Below are positions 49,612 through 59,186 of a DNA stretch of 64,000 nt, in pieces (within the stretch, counting starts at the first letter, position 1; every line of letters starts with the position of its first letter). The DNA comes from Kineosporia babensis. GTDB lineage: Bacteria > Actinomycetota > Actinomycetes > Actinomycetales > Kineosporiaceae. Made by a program: the position numbers and the translations under genes. The notes below the pieces were generated by a model. The model had not been told where the DNA came from. It did not search any database and saw nothing but the letters and a program-made list of their open reading frames with translations. The stretch spans positions 123,666 to 187,665 of the forward strand of contig NZ_JAJOMB010000022.1 in assembly GCF_021129305.1 (NCBI RefSeq), written 5' to 3'.

Positions 49612-50916
49612 GTGAACCGCTTCGACCCGACGCGCCCGGTGCCCGCCAAGGGCCCGAAGGCCGGTGCCCCACGCCGGGAGCGACCCGTCCCCGGCGGCGG
49701 TCGGCCGCCCGAGGACTCCGCGGCCGGTACCCGGCCGATGCCTCAGGACGACGAGGACAACCGGCACCTTCCGTTCGGCCGCCGGCGCCCCGCCGCCAAA
49801 CCGGTCGAGCCAGTCGAGATGTCCAGGCCGCAAGAACCTTACGAGTCCGACGATCACCGCGACGCAGCAGCCCGGCATGACGAGCGCGCCGACTTCTTCG
49901 GCGAACCGGACGACGAGTACGGGGACGACATGCGCGCCGGCCACGGTAGCCAGCGAGGCAGCCGCACCAACCGGCCCGCCTCAGCAAGCAAGTCGGGCAA
50001 GGCTGCCCAGAAGGGCAAGCGCCGCAGTCCTTTCCGCGGGTTCCTGATCGGCCTGACGGTGATCGCGGTCACCGCCGGGCTGGCCGTGGGCGGCGCCTGG
50101 GTCTGGCTGCAGGGCGCGGTCGGGCCGGTGACGCTGCGCGAGATCTGCACCGGCGAGTTCACCGACGGCAGCAAGCACACCCTGGAGATCGATCAGGCCG
50201 ACAACGCCGCGATCATCACCGGCATCGCCGAAAAGCGCGAGTTCCCGGTGCGCGCGGCCACGATCGGCGTGGCCACCGCCATCCAGGAGTCCAAGCTGCG
50301 CAACATCACCTACGGCGACCGGGACTCGGTGGGCTTGTTCCAGCAACGTCCTTCGATGGGCTGGGGAACCCGCGAGGAGATCCTCGACCCGATCTACGCC
50401 ACCAACAAGTTCTACGACGAGCTCGAGAAGATCGGCGACCTGGACGATCTCACCATCACCGAGGCCGCCCAGAAGGTGCAGCGTTCCGGCTTCCCCGAGG
50501 CCTACGCCGACCACGAGCCCGAGGCCCGGCTGATCGTCTCACCGTTGTCCGGCCGCTCGCCCGGCGGCTGGAACTGCGTCCTGAAGGACGATGCCGGCCT
50601 GGCCGCGCAGCAGCCCGGCGAGAACGGCCTGACCGAGCGGGCCGCCGCCGTGCGCAGCGCCGCGAAAGAGGAACTGGGGCGCAGCAAGCCGGAGGTGGAC
50701 ACCGCGGGCACCAGCCTGACGTACTCCGTCCCGGCCTCCGACAACGACCGGCACGCCTGGGCTTTGGCCTCGTGGGCGGTGGCCCGCGCGGATGCCCTTG
50801 GGGTCAAGCAGGTTTCGCTGGCCGGGCAGCGCTGGACCCGGGCCGACTCGAACAACGGCTGGGTGGAGAGCACCTCCGAGCTCAGCAACCGGCAGATCCA
50901 GATCACCGTCTACTGA
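49612..50916 (+). CDS. Membrane-anchored lysozyme-like protein
   Basis: The 434-residue protein has a disordered cytoplasmic N-terminus (about 140 residues, Pro/Arg/Asp-rich), a single membrane helix (FLIGLTVIAVTAGLAVGGAWVWL, about residues 144-166) and an extracytoplasmic domain with ATAIQESKLRNITYGDRDSVG and LFQQRPSMGWGTREEILDP. The AxxQES plus GLFQ pattern is that of lysozyme-like peptidoglycan-binding folds; the Glu in IQES is the candidate catalytic acid. Homologues are often mislabelled as heavy-metal transporters. GTG at 49612 follows AGGAGG. It may act on the cell wall; neighbours are dapD and citrate synthase. Confidence 0.78.
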   Translation: MNRFDPTRPVPAKGPKAGAPRRERPVPGGGRPPEDSAAGTRPMPQDDEDNRHLPFGRRRPAAKPVEPVEMSRPQEPYESDDHRDAAARHDERADFFGEPDDEYGDDMRAGHGSQRGSRTNRPASASKSGKAAQKGKRRSPFRGFLIGLTVIAVTAGLAVGGAWVWLQGAVGPVTLREICTGEFTDGSKHTLEIDQADNAAIITGIAEKREFPVRAATIGVATAIQESKLRNITYGDRDSVGLFQQRPSMGWGTREEILDPIYATNKFYDELEKIGDLDDLTITEAAQKVQRSGFPEAYADHEPEARLIVSPLSGRSPGGWNCVLKDDAGLAAQQPGENGLTERAAAVRSAAKEELGRSKPEVDTAGTSLTYSVPASDNDRHAWALASWAVARADALGVKQVSLAGQRWTRADSNNGWVESTSELSNRQIQITVY

Positions 50917-50922
50917 ACGCAA

Positions 50923-50943
50923 CCCGGTCCCCGAGGGGCCGGG
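50923..50943 (+). terminator. Terminator after the lysozyme-like gene
   Basis: CCCGG(T)CCCC at 50923-50932 pairs with GGGGCCGGG at 50935-50943 with one bulged T and a two-base loop, six bases after the stop. Confidence 0.65.
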
Positions 50944-51034
50944 ACTGCGATCGGCGCCCACCGCGTCCCAAAGCAGTACCAAAACGGAACCACCGGGCGA
51001 CTCATCCACGGATGAGCACCCGGCGGGAGCCATT

Positions 51035-51068
51035 GCCCGGTGATCGCCGGAAGTACCGATCACCGGGC
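51035..51068 (-). terminator. Terminator of the citrate synthase operon
   Basis: GCCCGGTGATC at 51035-51045 pairs perfectly with GATCACCGGGC at 51058-51068, 15 bases beyond the citrate synthase stop on the minus strand. Confidence 0.7.
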
Positions 51069-51082
51069 CGTTGTGAGACCTA

Positions 51083-52378
51083 TCAGCGTTCGCTGATCCC
51101 CAGGTACGGCCGCTCGGGAGCGCCGATGTAGACCTGCCGCGGACGGCCGATCTTGGTCTGCTTGTCTTCCGTCATCTCGCGCCACTGGGCGATCCACCCG
51201 GGCAGCCGGCCCAGGGCGAAGAGCACCGTGAACATCTTGGTCGGGAAGCCCATGGCCTTGTAGATCAGGCCGGTGTAGAAGTCCACGTTCGGGTACAGCT
51301 TGCGCTCGATGAAGTAGTCGTCGTTGAGCGCGATCTCCTCCAGCCGCAGCGCGATGTCGAGCAGCGGGTCGTTCACCCCGAGGCCCCGGAGGATGTCGTC
51401 GGCGGTCTTCTTGATGATCGCCGCGCGCGGGTCGTAGTTCTTGTAGACCCGGTGCCCGAAGCCCATCAGCCGGACCCCGCCCTCGCGGTTCTTCACCTTG
51501 TTCATGAAGGTGTCCGGGCCGTCGGGCGAGTTCTTGATCTCTTCCAGCATCTCCAGCACGGCCGAGTTGGCGCCGCCGTGCAGCGGGCCGGACAGCGCGT
51601 GGATGCCGGCCGAGACCGAGGCGAACAGGTTGGCCTGGCCGGAGCCGACCAGCCGGACCGTGGAGGTGGAACAGTTCTGCTCGTGGTCGGCGTGCAGAAT
51701 GAACAGCAGGTCAAGGGCTTTGGCCAGGACCGGGTCCACGTCGTACGGCTCGGCCGGGAAGCCGAACGTCATCCGCAGGAAGTTCTCCACCAGGCCGAGC
51801 GAGTTGTCCGGGTAGAGGAACGGCTGGCCCACCGACTTCTTGTAGGCGTAGGCCGCGATCGTCGGCAGCTTGGCCAGCAGCCGGACCGTGGCCAGTTCGA
51901 CCTGGTCGTGGTCGCGGATGCTGGTGCTGTCCGGATAGAACGTGCCCAGCGCCGAGACGGCGGCCGACAGCACCGGCATCGGGTGCGCGTCGCGCGGGAA
52001 ACCGTCGAAGAAGCGCTTGAAGTCCTCGTGCAGCAGCGTGTGCCGCTGGATCCGGGTGGTGAAGTCCTCCAGCTGCGTGGCGGACGGCAGCTCACCGTAG
52101 ATCAGCAGGTAGCTGACCTCGAGGAAGGTGGACTTCTCGGCCAGGTCGGCGATCGGGTAACCGCGGTAGCGCAGGATGCCCTGGTCACCGTCGATGTAGG
52201 TGATGGCCGAGGTGCACGATGCGGTGTTCGTGAAACCCGGGTCCAGGGTCACGTAACCGCTCGTGGACAGGAGCGAGGAGATACCGAAACCGGAGCCGCC
52301 CTCGGTGGCCCGGGTCACCCCCAGGTCGAGTTCGCCGCCTGGGTACTTCAGGGTGATCTGATCAGATCCGTCGGACAT
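51083..52378 (-). CDS. gltA: Citrate synthase
   Basis: The 431-residue enzyme condenses acetyl-CoA with oxaloacetate at the entry of the TCA cycle. Signatures are GILRYRGYPIADLAEKS, ILHADHEQNCSTSTVRL (the first active-site His is in HADHEQN), LSGPLHGGANSAVLEML (second His) and MGFGHRVYKNYDPRA. This is the type II-like citrate synthase of actinobacteria. The ATG at 52378 lies after GGGAGCG; an in-frame upstream extension is unrelated. It is third in the fdxA-dapC-gltA run, 76 bases after dapC, with a small hairpin (52427-52444) between. Confidence 0.95.
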   Translation of the reverse strand: MSDGSDQITLKYPGGELDLGVTRATEGGSGFGISSLLSTSGYVTLDPGFTNTASCTSAITYIDGDQGILRYRGYPIADLAEKSTFLEVSYLLIYGELPSATQLEDFTTRIQRHTLLHEDFKRFFDGFPRDAHPMPVLSAAVSALGTFYPDSTSIRDHDQVELATVRLLAKLPTIAAYAYKKSVGQPFLYPDNSLGLVENFLRMTFGFPAEPYDVDPVLAKALDLLFILHADHEQNCSTSTVRLVGSGQANLFASVSAGIHALSGPLHGGANSAVLEMLEEIKNSPDGPDTFMNKVKNREGGVRLMGFGHRVYKNYDPRAAIIKKTADDILRGLGVNDPLLDIALRLEEIALNDDYFIERKLYPNVDFYTGLIYKAMGFPTKMFTVLFALGRLPGWIAQWREMTEDKQTKIGRPRQVYIGAPERPYLGISER

Positions 52379-52426
52379 AGGACGCTCCCACGCTGGTGTC
52401 TGGGTCCAGGGTCTAATGACCTCATG

Positions 52427-52444
52427 CCCGGCTGGTAGGCCGGG
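52427..52444. terminator. Small hairpin between dapC and gltA
   Basis: CCCGGC at 52427-52432 pairs with GCCGGG at 52439-52444 with a six-base loop. It is too weak to be a certain terminator and could be a processing or attenuation site. Confidence 0.35.
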
Positions 52445-52454
52445 ACACATGGCC

Positions 52455-53594
52455 TTAACGCAAGTTACCCCTCGTTGATCCTGAGGAGCCATCCGGACCA
52501 GCCGCCCGGTCAGCGAGTTGCGCCACTCTTTCGTCACTCACGGTCAGAGCTACCCGGACGTGCCGGGCCCCCGCCGGGCCGTAGAAATCTCCCGGTGTGA
52601 CCAGGATCCCGCGTCCGGCGAGATCGGCAACCGTGTCCCAGCAGGGCTCGTCCCGGGTGGCCCAGAAGTACAGGCCGGCCTGCGAGTGGTCGATCTTGAA
52701 GCCCTCGGCGCCCAGCCACTCGCGCACGATTTCACGCCGACGGCGGTACCGCTCGCGCTGCTGCGCGACGTGCTCGTCGTCGCCCAGAGCGGCGCGCAGC
52801 GCCTCCTGCACGGGCCAGGGGACGATCATCCCGGCGTGCTTGCGGATCTCCAGAAGACGTTGCACCAGAACGGGATCACCGGCCACGAAGGCGGCGCGGT
52901 AACCGGCCAGGTTGGACTGCTTGCTGGTCGAGTAGACCGCCAGCAGACCCTCGTGCGAGCCGCCGCAGACCTCCGGGTCGAGGATGCTCGGCACCTCGAC
53001 GCCGTCCCAGCCGAGCTCGGCGTAGCACTCGTCGCTGGCCACCACGGCCCCGACCGAACGTGCCCATTCGACCATCTTGCGCAGGTGTTCCACGCCCAGC
53101 ACCCGGCCGGTCGGATTGCCCGGCGAGTTCAGCCAGAGCAGCTTGACCGCGTTCTTGGCCGGGCCCACCTGAAGCGTGCCGTCGGCGGCCAGTGGAGTGG
53201 CTCCGGCCAGTCGCGCACCCACGTCGTACGTGGGATATGCCACTTGGGGATGCATGACGACATCGCCCGCTCCCAGCCCCAGCAGAGTGGGCAGCCAGGC
53301 GACCAGTTCCTTGGAGCCGATCGTCGGCATCACGCCGGCCGGATCCAGGTCGGGCACGTTGCGCCGGCGGGCGAACCAGGCCGCCACGGCCTCCCGCAGG
53401 GGCGGGGTGCCGTAGGTCTGCGGGTACCCGGGCGCGTCGGCGGCCGCGGTCAGCGCCTGCCGGACCACGTCGGGGGTGGGGTCGACCGGGGTGCCGACCG
53501 ACAGGTCGACGATTCCGCCCGGGTGCTGCCCGGCCTGGCTCTTGAACGGCGTGAGCCGGTCCCAAGGGAAGTCGGGCAGCACCGGAGCGCTCAC
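52455..53594 (-). CDS. dapC: Succinyldiaminopimelate aminotransferase (DapC)
   Basis: The 379-residue PLP aminotransferase (fold type I) transfers the amino group to N-succinyl-2-amino-6-ketopimelate. The Schiff-base Lys is in STSKQSNLAGYR, with NSPGNPTGR, DECYAELGW and RHVRVALT as further motifs. In mycobacteria the enzyme is Rv1178, adjacent to fdxC, as here. GTG at 53594 overlaps the ferredoxin stop by four bases (GTGA). With dapD and dapE in the same window, three of the four succinylase-branch steps are encoded within 6 kb. Confidence 0.92.
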   Translation of the reverse strand: MSAPVLPDFPWDRLTPFKSQAGQHPGGIVDLSVGTPVDPTPDVVRQALTAAADAPGYPQTYGTPPLREAVAAWFARRRNVPDLDPAGVMPTIGSKELVAWLPTLLGLGAGDVVMHPQVAYPTYDVGARLAGATPLAADGTLQVGPAKNAVKLLWLNSPGNPTGRVLGVEHLRKMVEWARSVGAVVASDECYAELGWDGVEVPSILDPEVCGGSHEGLLAVYSTSKQSNLAGYRAAFVAGDPVLVQRLLEIRKHAGMIVPWPVQEALRAALGDDEHVAQQRERYRRRREIVREWLGAEGFKIDHSQAGLYFWATRDEPCWDTVADLAGRGILVTPGDFYGPAGARHVRVALTVSDERVAQLADRAAGPDGSSGSTRGNLR

Positions 53595-53914
53595 TCCTCG
53601 GCCTGCGGCGGCAGCGCGGAGATCAGGCCGTGGTCCTTGTTGATCAGGCCCATCTTGGCGGCGCCGCCCGGGGAGCCCAGGTCGCCGAAGAACTCCACGT
53701 TGGCCTTGTAGTAGTCGCCCCACTGCTCCGGGACGTCGTCCTCGTAGAAGATCGCCTCGACGGGGCAGACCGGCTCACAGGCACCACAGTCCACGCACTC
53801 GTCGGGGTGGATGTAGAGCATCCGTTCCCCTTCGTAGATGCAGTCGACAGGGCACTCCTCGATGCAGGCCTTGTCCTTCACATCCACGCAAGGCTGCGCG
53901 ATGACGTAGGTCAC
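53591..53914 (-). CDS. fdxA: 7Fe ferredoxin (FdxA/FdxC)
   Basis: The 107-residue ferredoxin carries the N-terminal cluster signature C9-x7-C-x3-CPVDC and the second CVDCGACEPVCPVEA, the arrangement of 3Fe-4S/4Fe-4S ferredoxins. The C-terminal 50 residues (FYEDDVPEQWGDYYKANVEFF) are the typical extension. Start GTG or ATG near 53914 with AGGAGG upstream. It transfers electrons to an unknown partner; a link to the adjacent dapC is by position only. A GCCCTGG/CCAGGGC hairpin (53934-53955) lies in the leader. Confidence 0.94.
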   Translation of the reverse strand: MTYVIAQPCVDVKDKACIEECPVDCIYEGERMLYIHPDECVDCGACEPVCPVEAIFYEDDVPEQWGDYYKANVEFFGDLGSPGGAAKMGLINKDHGLISALPPQAEE

Positions 53915-54050
53915 GTCGGTCCTCCTGTAAGGCTGCCCTGGTCGCTCTCCAGGGCACGTCGTCGGGGCCCGCTCGAGTGGGCCCGGCCCAGTATCTCTGA
54001 TCCGGAAACCACGTGTCGCCGAAGGGTGACCTCATGAAAGGGTCCCGGGC

Positions 54051-55058
54051 ATGAATACGCCGTCCAGCAGCAGGTGGGCCGAGCATGTCGGTTCGCGCGT
54101 GGTGATCCGTTTCCGCGACGGCGAGGGCGTGCGTGACGTGCTGGGCGAGTTGCTGGCGGCGGACGAGCACACGCTGCGGGTGCAGGGCCGGCGCGGGCCG
54201 GTGGAGGTGCGGCTGGGCAGCGTGGTCGCGGGCAAGCCGGTTCCGCCGAAGGCCACCCGGCCGGCACCGCCGCACCTGGCCCTGTCGGTGGCCGACCTGG
54301 AACTGGTGATGGCCAAGCACTGGCAGGCCGCGGAGCAGGACTGGCTGGGCGGTTGGCTGCTGCGGGCCAGCGGGGGCTACACCGGCCGGGCCAATTCGGT
54401 GCTGCCGGTCGGGGAGCCGGGCATGCCGCTGGACGTCGCCCTGACCGAGGTCGAGGACTGGTACACAGAGCGAGGGCTGCGCCCCCGGGCGAGCCTGCCC
54501 GAGCCCCGGCCCAACGACCTGGACGGTGAGCAACTGCTGGCCGCGGCCGCGGTGTTCGAGGGCGCGGGCTGGGAGGAGATCACTCCTACCTCTGTGCTTA
54601 CTGCCCCGGTGGCCGAACTGCGGGGGCTGCAGGCCCGGCTGGGCGGGCGGCCGCTGCCCGAAGACCTCGAGATCACCCTGGCGGACGAGCCGGATCCGGT
54701 CTGGATCGAGCAGTACCGCTATCGCGGGCAGGCGGTGCCGGAGCACGGGATCCGGTTGCTCACCTCCGCGCCACGTCAGGTGTTCGCCTCAGTGAAGACG
54801 TCGGCGGGCGAGTTGGTGGGGTTGGGCCGGGGTTCGCTCGCCGAGGGGTGGAGCGGGCTGACCGCGATGAAGGTGCTGCCGCAGTGGCGGCGGCAGGGCC
54901 TGTCACTGGCCCTGATCGGGGCGGTCGCCGAGTGGAGCTGGCAGCACGGCGCGATGTCGATGTACCTGCAGGTGGAGGCCGGCAACGAACCGGCCCTGGC
55001 GAGCTACGCCAAGGCCGGCTTCGTCTTCCACCACCGCTACCGGTACCTGGCCGGCTAG
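54051..55058 (+). CDS. GNAT acetyltransferase with two GNAT-type domains
   Basis: The 335-residue product is a GNAT-fold acetyltransferase. A barrel-like N-terminal domain (residues 1-75, with GSRVVIRFRDGEGVRDVLGELL) is followed by a second segment with a WLLRASGGYTGRANSV motif and a C-terminal GNAT domain (LTAMKVLPQWRRQGLSLALIGAVAEW, LQVEAGNEPALASYAKAGF). The C-terminal acetyl-CoA loop RRQGLSLAL is intact. The substrate is unknown. ATG at 54051 has no perfect ribosome site. The stop shares CTAG with the convergent kinase gene. Confidence 0.85.
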   Translation: MNTPSSSRWAEHVGSRVVIRFRDGEGVRDVLGELLAADEHTLRVQGRRGPVEVRLGSVVAGKPVPPKATRPAPPHLALSVADLELVMAKHWQAAEQDWLGGWLLRASGGYTGRANSVLPVGEPGMPLDVALTEVEDWYTERGLRPRASLPEPRPNDLDGEQLLAAAAVFEGAGWEEITPTSVLTAPVAELRGLQARLGGRPLPEDLEITLADEPDPVWIEQYRYRGQAVPEHGIRLLTSAPRQVFASVKTSAGELVGLGRGSLAEGWSGLTAMKVLPQWRRQGLSLALIGAVAEWSWQHGAMSMYLQVEAGNEPALASYAKAGFVFHHRYRYLAG

Positions 55059-58000
55059 CCGGTCCCGGGCTCGGGCAGGCCGGCGGCCAGGTCGCGCAGG
55101 TTCACCCGGGCCTGGTCCAGCGCCACCTCCAGGTCGATCATCAGCTGGCCGCACTGCCCGGCCCGGCCGGCCCGGGCCTCGGCCTCGATCACCCTGGCGA
55201 TCTCCACCACCCGGACCGTGCCGAGGTTCAGGCCGGCCCCGGCCAGGCTGTGCGAATGCAGGTAGGCGGCCTCGGAGTCGTCGGCGGCGACGGCCAGGCC
55301 GAGGCGCTGGAACAGGTCCACGCTGCGGGACAGGAACGAGCTGATGATGTCGCGCACCAGCTCGATCTCGAAGTCGGAACCTTCTCCGAGGAGCTCGGTG
55401 ATCCGCTCTTGGGTCTCGGCGATGACGGGTACCTCCTGACCTGAGCCGTCCGGTGCACCCGCGGACGGTCGTTCCTCCACCAAGGTTTCCTCGGTCGGCC
55501 CCGCCTGACGGGGGACGGCCGGGCGGGAGTCCTCTTCCAGAACTCCGACCGCCGCCGGTGCTGGGTTCACGGCCGTAGGGATCACCGTGACGTGCTCGTT
55601 GTCGCGGAAGGCGGCCACCCGGTCGCGCACCGCCGAGTAGTGCGGGGCCATCGGCTGCACCTTCTGGGCCCGGCCGGCCGGCGGCTCGTCGGTGCCGATC
55701 CGCAGCCAGCGGTTCAGGGTGGCCTGCAGGGTGGCCGAGCGCACCGGCTTGGCGATGAAGTCGTCCATCCCCGAGTCGAAGCAGCGCTGCCGGTCGGCGG
55801 CGAACGTGGCCGCGGTCATCGCAATGATCGGAACCTCCCGGGTGGCCGGGCGTTTGCGCAGCTCGACGGTGGCGGTGTAGCCGTCCATCACCGGCATCTG
55901 GCAGTCCATCAGGATCGCGTCGTAGTCGTGCTGCTCGGTCATGGTCAGCGCCTGCTCACCGTGCCCGGCCACGTCGACCTGGTAACCCAGCTGCGACAGG
56001 ATGCCGAGCGCGACGGTCTGGTTGATGTCGTTGTCCTCGACCAGCAGCAGCCGGAACCCCTCCCGCGCGGAGCCTTCCGGCGCCGCAACCGGTTGCGCCG
56101 CTTCGGGTTCCGGCTCCAGCACCGATTCCGGCACCGGCTCGGGCGAGTCCGCCGAGGCCACCGGGTCGGGCGAAGCCGCCGCAGCGGACTCCACCGCCGG
56201 CAGACTCACCCGGGTCAGCGCGCTGAACAGGTCGGACTGGCGCACCGGCTTGGTCAGCCGGGCCGCGATCCCCCGGGCCAGCGCCTCCTGCTCGTCCACC
56301 TCGGCGCCGGAACTGACCAGGATCACCGGCAGGTTGGCCAGCGCCGGGACCCGCCGGACCTGCTCGATCAGCGTCATCCCGTCCTTCTCGGGCATGTGCA
56401 TGTCCACCACCGCCAGGTCGTACCCACCCACCGGGGCGGAGCGGTTGGTCAGCATGTCCAACGCCTCGTCGGCCGAGCCGGCCGCCACCGGGCGCATCCC
56501 CCAGCGGGTCAGCTGGGTGGTCATCACCAGCCGGTTGACCTCGTTGTCGTCGACCACCAGGACCGCCAGCCCGCGGGCGTCGCGACCGCGCACCGAGCGT
56601 CCCCAGTCGGCCGCCGGGGCGAACACCAGCTCGGCCACGAAGGTCGCCCCCCGGCCGATCTCGCTGGTGGCCCGGATCGTCCCGCCCATCAGATCGGCCA
56701 GGCGCCGGCTGATCGACAGCCCCAGCCCGGTCCCGCCGTAGGCCCGGCTGGTGCCCTCGTCGGCCTGCCGGAACGGCTCGAACAGCAGGTCCAGCCGGGC
56801 CGGCTCGATCCCGATCCCGGTGTCGGTGACCGCGAAGTCCACCGAGACCAGGCCGTCCGAACGAGCCGCGCCCGGGGTCACCGCGATCGAGACCCCGCCG
56901 CTCTCGGTGAACTTCACCGCGTTGTGGGTCAGGTTCAGCAGGATCTGCCGCAGCCGGCCCGGGTCGCCGTTCAGCGCGAACGGCACCCCCGCCCCGTACT
57001 CCACGTTCAGCTCCAGGCCCTTGGCCGAGGCGTTCTGCCGGACCAGGGTGACCACGTCGTCGACCACGTCCTCGAGCCGGAAGTCGACCTTGTCCAGCAG
57101 CAGCCGGCCGGCCTCGATCTTGGAGAAGTCGAGGATGTCGTTGATCACCGTGAGCAGGGCGTCGCCGGCCGTGCGCACCCCTTCCACGTAGCGCCGCTGG
57201 GTCTCGGTCAGCGGGGTGCCCAGCAGCAGGTCGGTCAGGCCGATCACGCCGTTCATCGGGGTCCGGATCTCGTGGCTCATGGTGGCCACGAACTCGGACT
57301 TCAGCCGGGACGCCTCGACCGCCTGGTCCCGGGTCTCGGCCAGGGCGTTCTGCAGGTCCTTCTGCGCGGTGATGTCGCGGCCCACCGCGTAGATCAGCCG
57401 GCGGTCCGGGTCGGAGGCCACGGTCCACAGCAGGGTGTGCACCGAAGCCTCGCGCACGTAACGGTTCTCGAAGGTGGCCACGCCCGGCTCGGTGACCAGG
57501 CGGACCAGCTGGTCGGCGACCCGGCGCTGGTCCTCGACGTGGAAGACCTCCTCGAAGCGCAGGCCGAGCAGCTGGTCCGGACCGATCCCGAGGGCGGCCG
57601 ACCAGACCGGGTTGGTCTGCACCAGCCGACCGCCGAAGTCGGCCACCGCCATGAAGTCGGCCGACAGCTGGAACAGCTGCTCCACCTGGTCGCGAGCGCT
57701 CAGCCGGTCGGTGACGTCCTGCAGCGAGCCCCAGATCTCGTCCACGCCCTCATTGCGGATCCGGAAGTTGCACTCCACGATCCGCCGGGTGCCGCCCGGG
57801 CCCCGGGTCCGGGCCAGGAACACCTGCTGCTCGCCGCTGCGCACCAGTTCCTTCAGCCGGTCGGCGGTTTCCGGGTCGCTCTCGGCCATCAGGAAGGGCG
57901 CCAGCTCCCGGCCGGCCAGCTCCTCCACCGGGATGCCGAGCAGTTGCTCACCGCCCACCGAGCAGAAGTCCACCGTGCCGTCCGGAGTCAGGCGCAGCAG

Positions 58001-59032
58001 CACACCGGGCGAGGAGTTGGCCAGATCCTGCAGCCGCCGCTGGTTCTCGCTGAGCGAGTAGGTGGCCTGGCGCGCCGCGAAGTTGGCCCGGCGCCGCACC
58101 GCGGCCACCACCACCGCGCTGATCAGCAGCACGGCTCCGGTCCCGATCGCCGCCGCCCGGAAGAACACCGCCGGCCGCATCGCGGTGGCCTCGTCCTCCT
58201 GAGCGACCACCCGCCACCCGTAACCGTTCTCACCCGCCGAGGGCGTACTGACCGCCACGATCTGACCGCTGCCGGCCAGCACGCTACGCCCCCGGGCCAG
58301 CCGTACCGATTCGGCGATCCCTTGCCCGGCAGCACCTTCGCTGTCCGCCACCAGCCGGTCCGAGGCGTCCAGCACGCTCAACCGAACGCCGCGGCCGGAG
58401 GCGTACGAGTCCACATACCGCTGGTAGCCGGAGATCCGCTGCGAAATCGCGACGTAGCCGAGCAGGCCGCCCGAGTGGCCGCGGACCGGCACGGCCGTGA
58501 GATTGACGTCGTTGCCGGTCAGATCGCTCTGGAACACCGAGGAGACGGAATACGGGGCGGCCGGGTCGATCTCCGGCACCCAGGCCTGGGCCCCGAGGTC
58601 GTAACCGGCCGCCACCCGGTCCGGCAGGTCCCCGACCACCTGGTAGTCCGCATCGACGACGAACACCGTGGAAATGTCCGTCCCGGCCGCCGCCAGAGTC
58701 CGCAGCACCCGCGCGACCGCGTCCTGGGTGTCCTGAGTCCGAGGGTTCTCCAGCGCCTCGGCCAGATTGTTGTCGCCCGCCACCGAACCGATCAGCGTGG
58801 CCAGTCCGGAACTCTGCTCCCGCAGGAAGACGCTGGCCAGGTCGGCGGTGTTCTGCATCTCCCGCTCGGCGTTGGAACGCACCATCCGGTCGTACGAGAT
58901 CACCGCGGCGGTGGTCGGCACCACGATCAGCACGGCCAGCAGCGCGAGCGTGCCGATGAACCGTCCCAGGTGCCGGTGGTCGCCGGGCCGGTCCCGGCGG
59001 GGCGTCTCGGCCGGGGTGGTCGCAAGGGTCAC
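55055..59032 (-). CDS. Hybrid histidine kinase with two REC domains and an HPt domain
   Basis: The 1325-residue sensor kinase is a complete phosphorelay. It has a first membrane helix (about residues 22-45), an extracytoplasmic dCACHE-like sensor (46-295), a second helix (290-318), two PAS domains (about 345-590), the dimerisation helix with the phospho-His in MSHEIRTPMNG (near residue 586), an ATPase domain with GTGLGLSISRRL, REC1 (VVDDNEVNR, Asp in VVDMHMPEKDG), REC2 (LVEDNDINQ, Asp in LMDCQMPVMDG) and a C-terminal HPt domain (HSHSLAGAGLNLG). GTG at 59032 is the preferred start. It is divergent from a single-REC protein. The stimulus is unknown. Confidence 0.92.
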   Translation of the reverse strand: MTLATTPAETPRRDRPGDHRHLGRFIGTLALLAVLIVVPTTAAVISYDRMVRSNAEREMQNTADLASVFLREQSSGLATLIGSVAGDNNLAEALENPRTQDTQDAVARVLRTLAAAGTDISTVFVVDADYQVVGDLPDRVAAGYDLGAQAWVPEIDPAAPYSVSSVFQSDLTGNDVNLTAVPVRGHSGGLLGYVAISQRISGYQRYVDSYASGRGVRLSVLDASDRLVADSEGAAGQGIAESVRLARGRSVLAGSGQIVAVSTPSAGENGYGWRVVAQEDEATAMRPAVFFRAAAIGTGAVLLISAVVVAAVRRRANFAARQATYSLSENQRRLQDLANSSPGVLLRLTPDGTVDFCSVGGEQLLGIPVEELAGRELAPFLMAESDPETADRLKELVRSGEQQVFLARTRGPGGTRRIVECNFRIRNEGVDEIWGSLQDVTDRLSARDQVEQLFQLSADFMAVADFGGRLVQTNPVWSAALGIGPDQLLGLRFEEVFHVEDQRRVADQLVRLVTEPGVATFENRYVREASVHTLLWTVASDPDRRLIYAVGRDITAQKDLQNALAETRDQAVEASRLKSEFVATMSHEIRTPMNGVIGLTDLLLGTPLTETQRRYVEGVRTAGDALLTVINDILDFSKIEAGRLLLDKVDFRLEDVVDDVVTLVRQNASAKGLELNVEYGAGVPFALNGDPGRLRQILLNLTHNAVKFTESGGVSIAVTPGAARSDGLVSVDFAVTDTGIGIEPARLDLLFEPFRQADEGTSRAYGGTGLGLSISRRLADLMGGTIRATSEIGRGATFVAELVFAPAADWGRSVRGRDARGLAVLVVDDNEVNRLVMTTQLTRWGMRPVAAGSADEALDMLTNRSAPVGGYDLAVVDMHMPEKDGMTLIEQVRRVPALANLPVILVSSGAEVDEQEALARGIAARLTKPVRQSDLFSALTRVSLPAVESAAAASPDPVASADSPEPVPESVLEPEPEAAQPVAAPEGSAREGFRLLLVEDNDINQTVALGILSQLGYQVDVAGHGEQALTMTEQHDYDAILMDCQMPVMDGYTATVELRKRPATREVPIIAMTAATFAADRQRCFDSGMDDFIAKPVRSATLQATLNRWLRIGTDEPPAGRAQKVQPMAPHYSAVRDRVAAFRDNEHVTVIPTAVNPAPAAVGVLEEDSRPAVPRQAGPTEETLVEERPSAGAPDGSGQEVPVIAETQERITELLGEGSDFEIELVRDIISSFLSRSVDLFQRLGLAVAADDSEAAYLHSHSLAGAGLNLGTVRVVEIARVIEAEARAGRAGQCGQLMIDLEVALDQARVNLRDLAAGLPEPGTG

Positions 59033-59186
59033 CTCTGGCCGATCGTCATCTCGGCTGCCCGGGTGAAGCGATCGGCGCGATTTCTGACGACGCTGGTGAA
59101 CGGCCCGGGATTCCTCAAGATCAGCAGCGGGACGGCCGATCACCCCCTACGGACGATAGTGCTTCCGAGTGTGGGGACGGCGTGTT

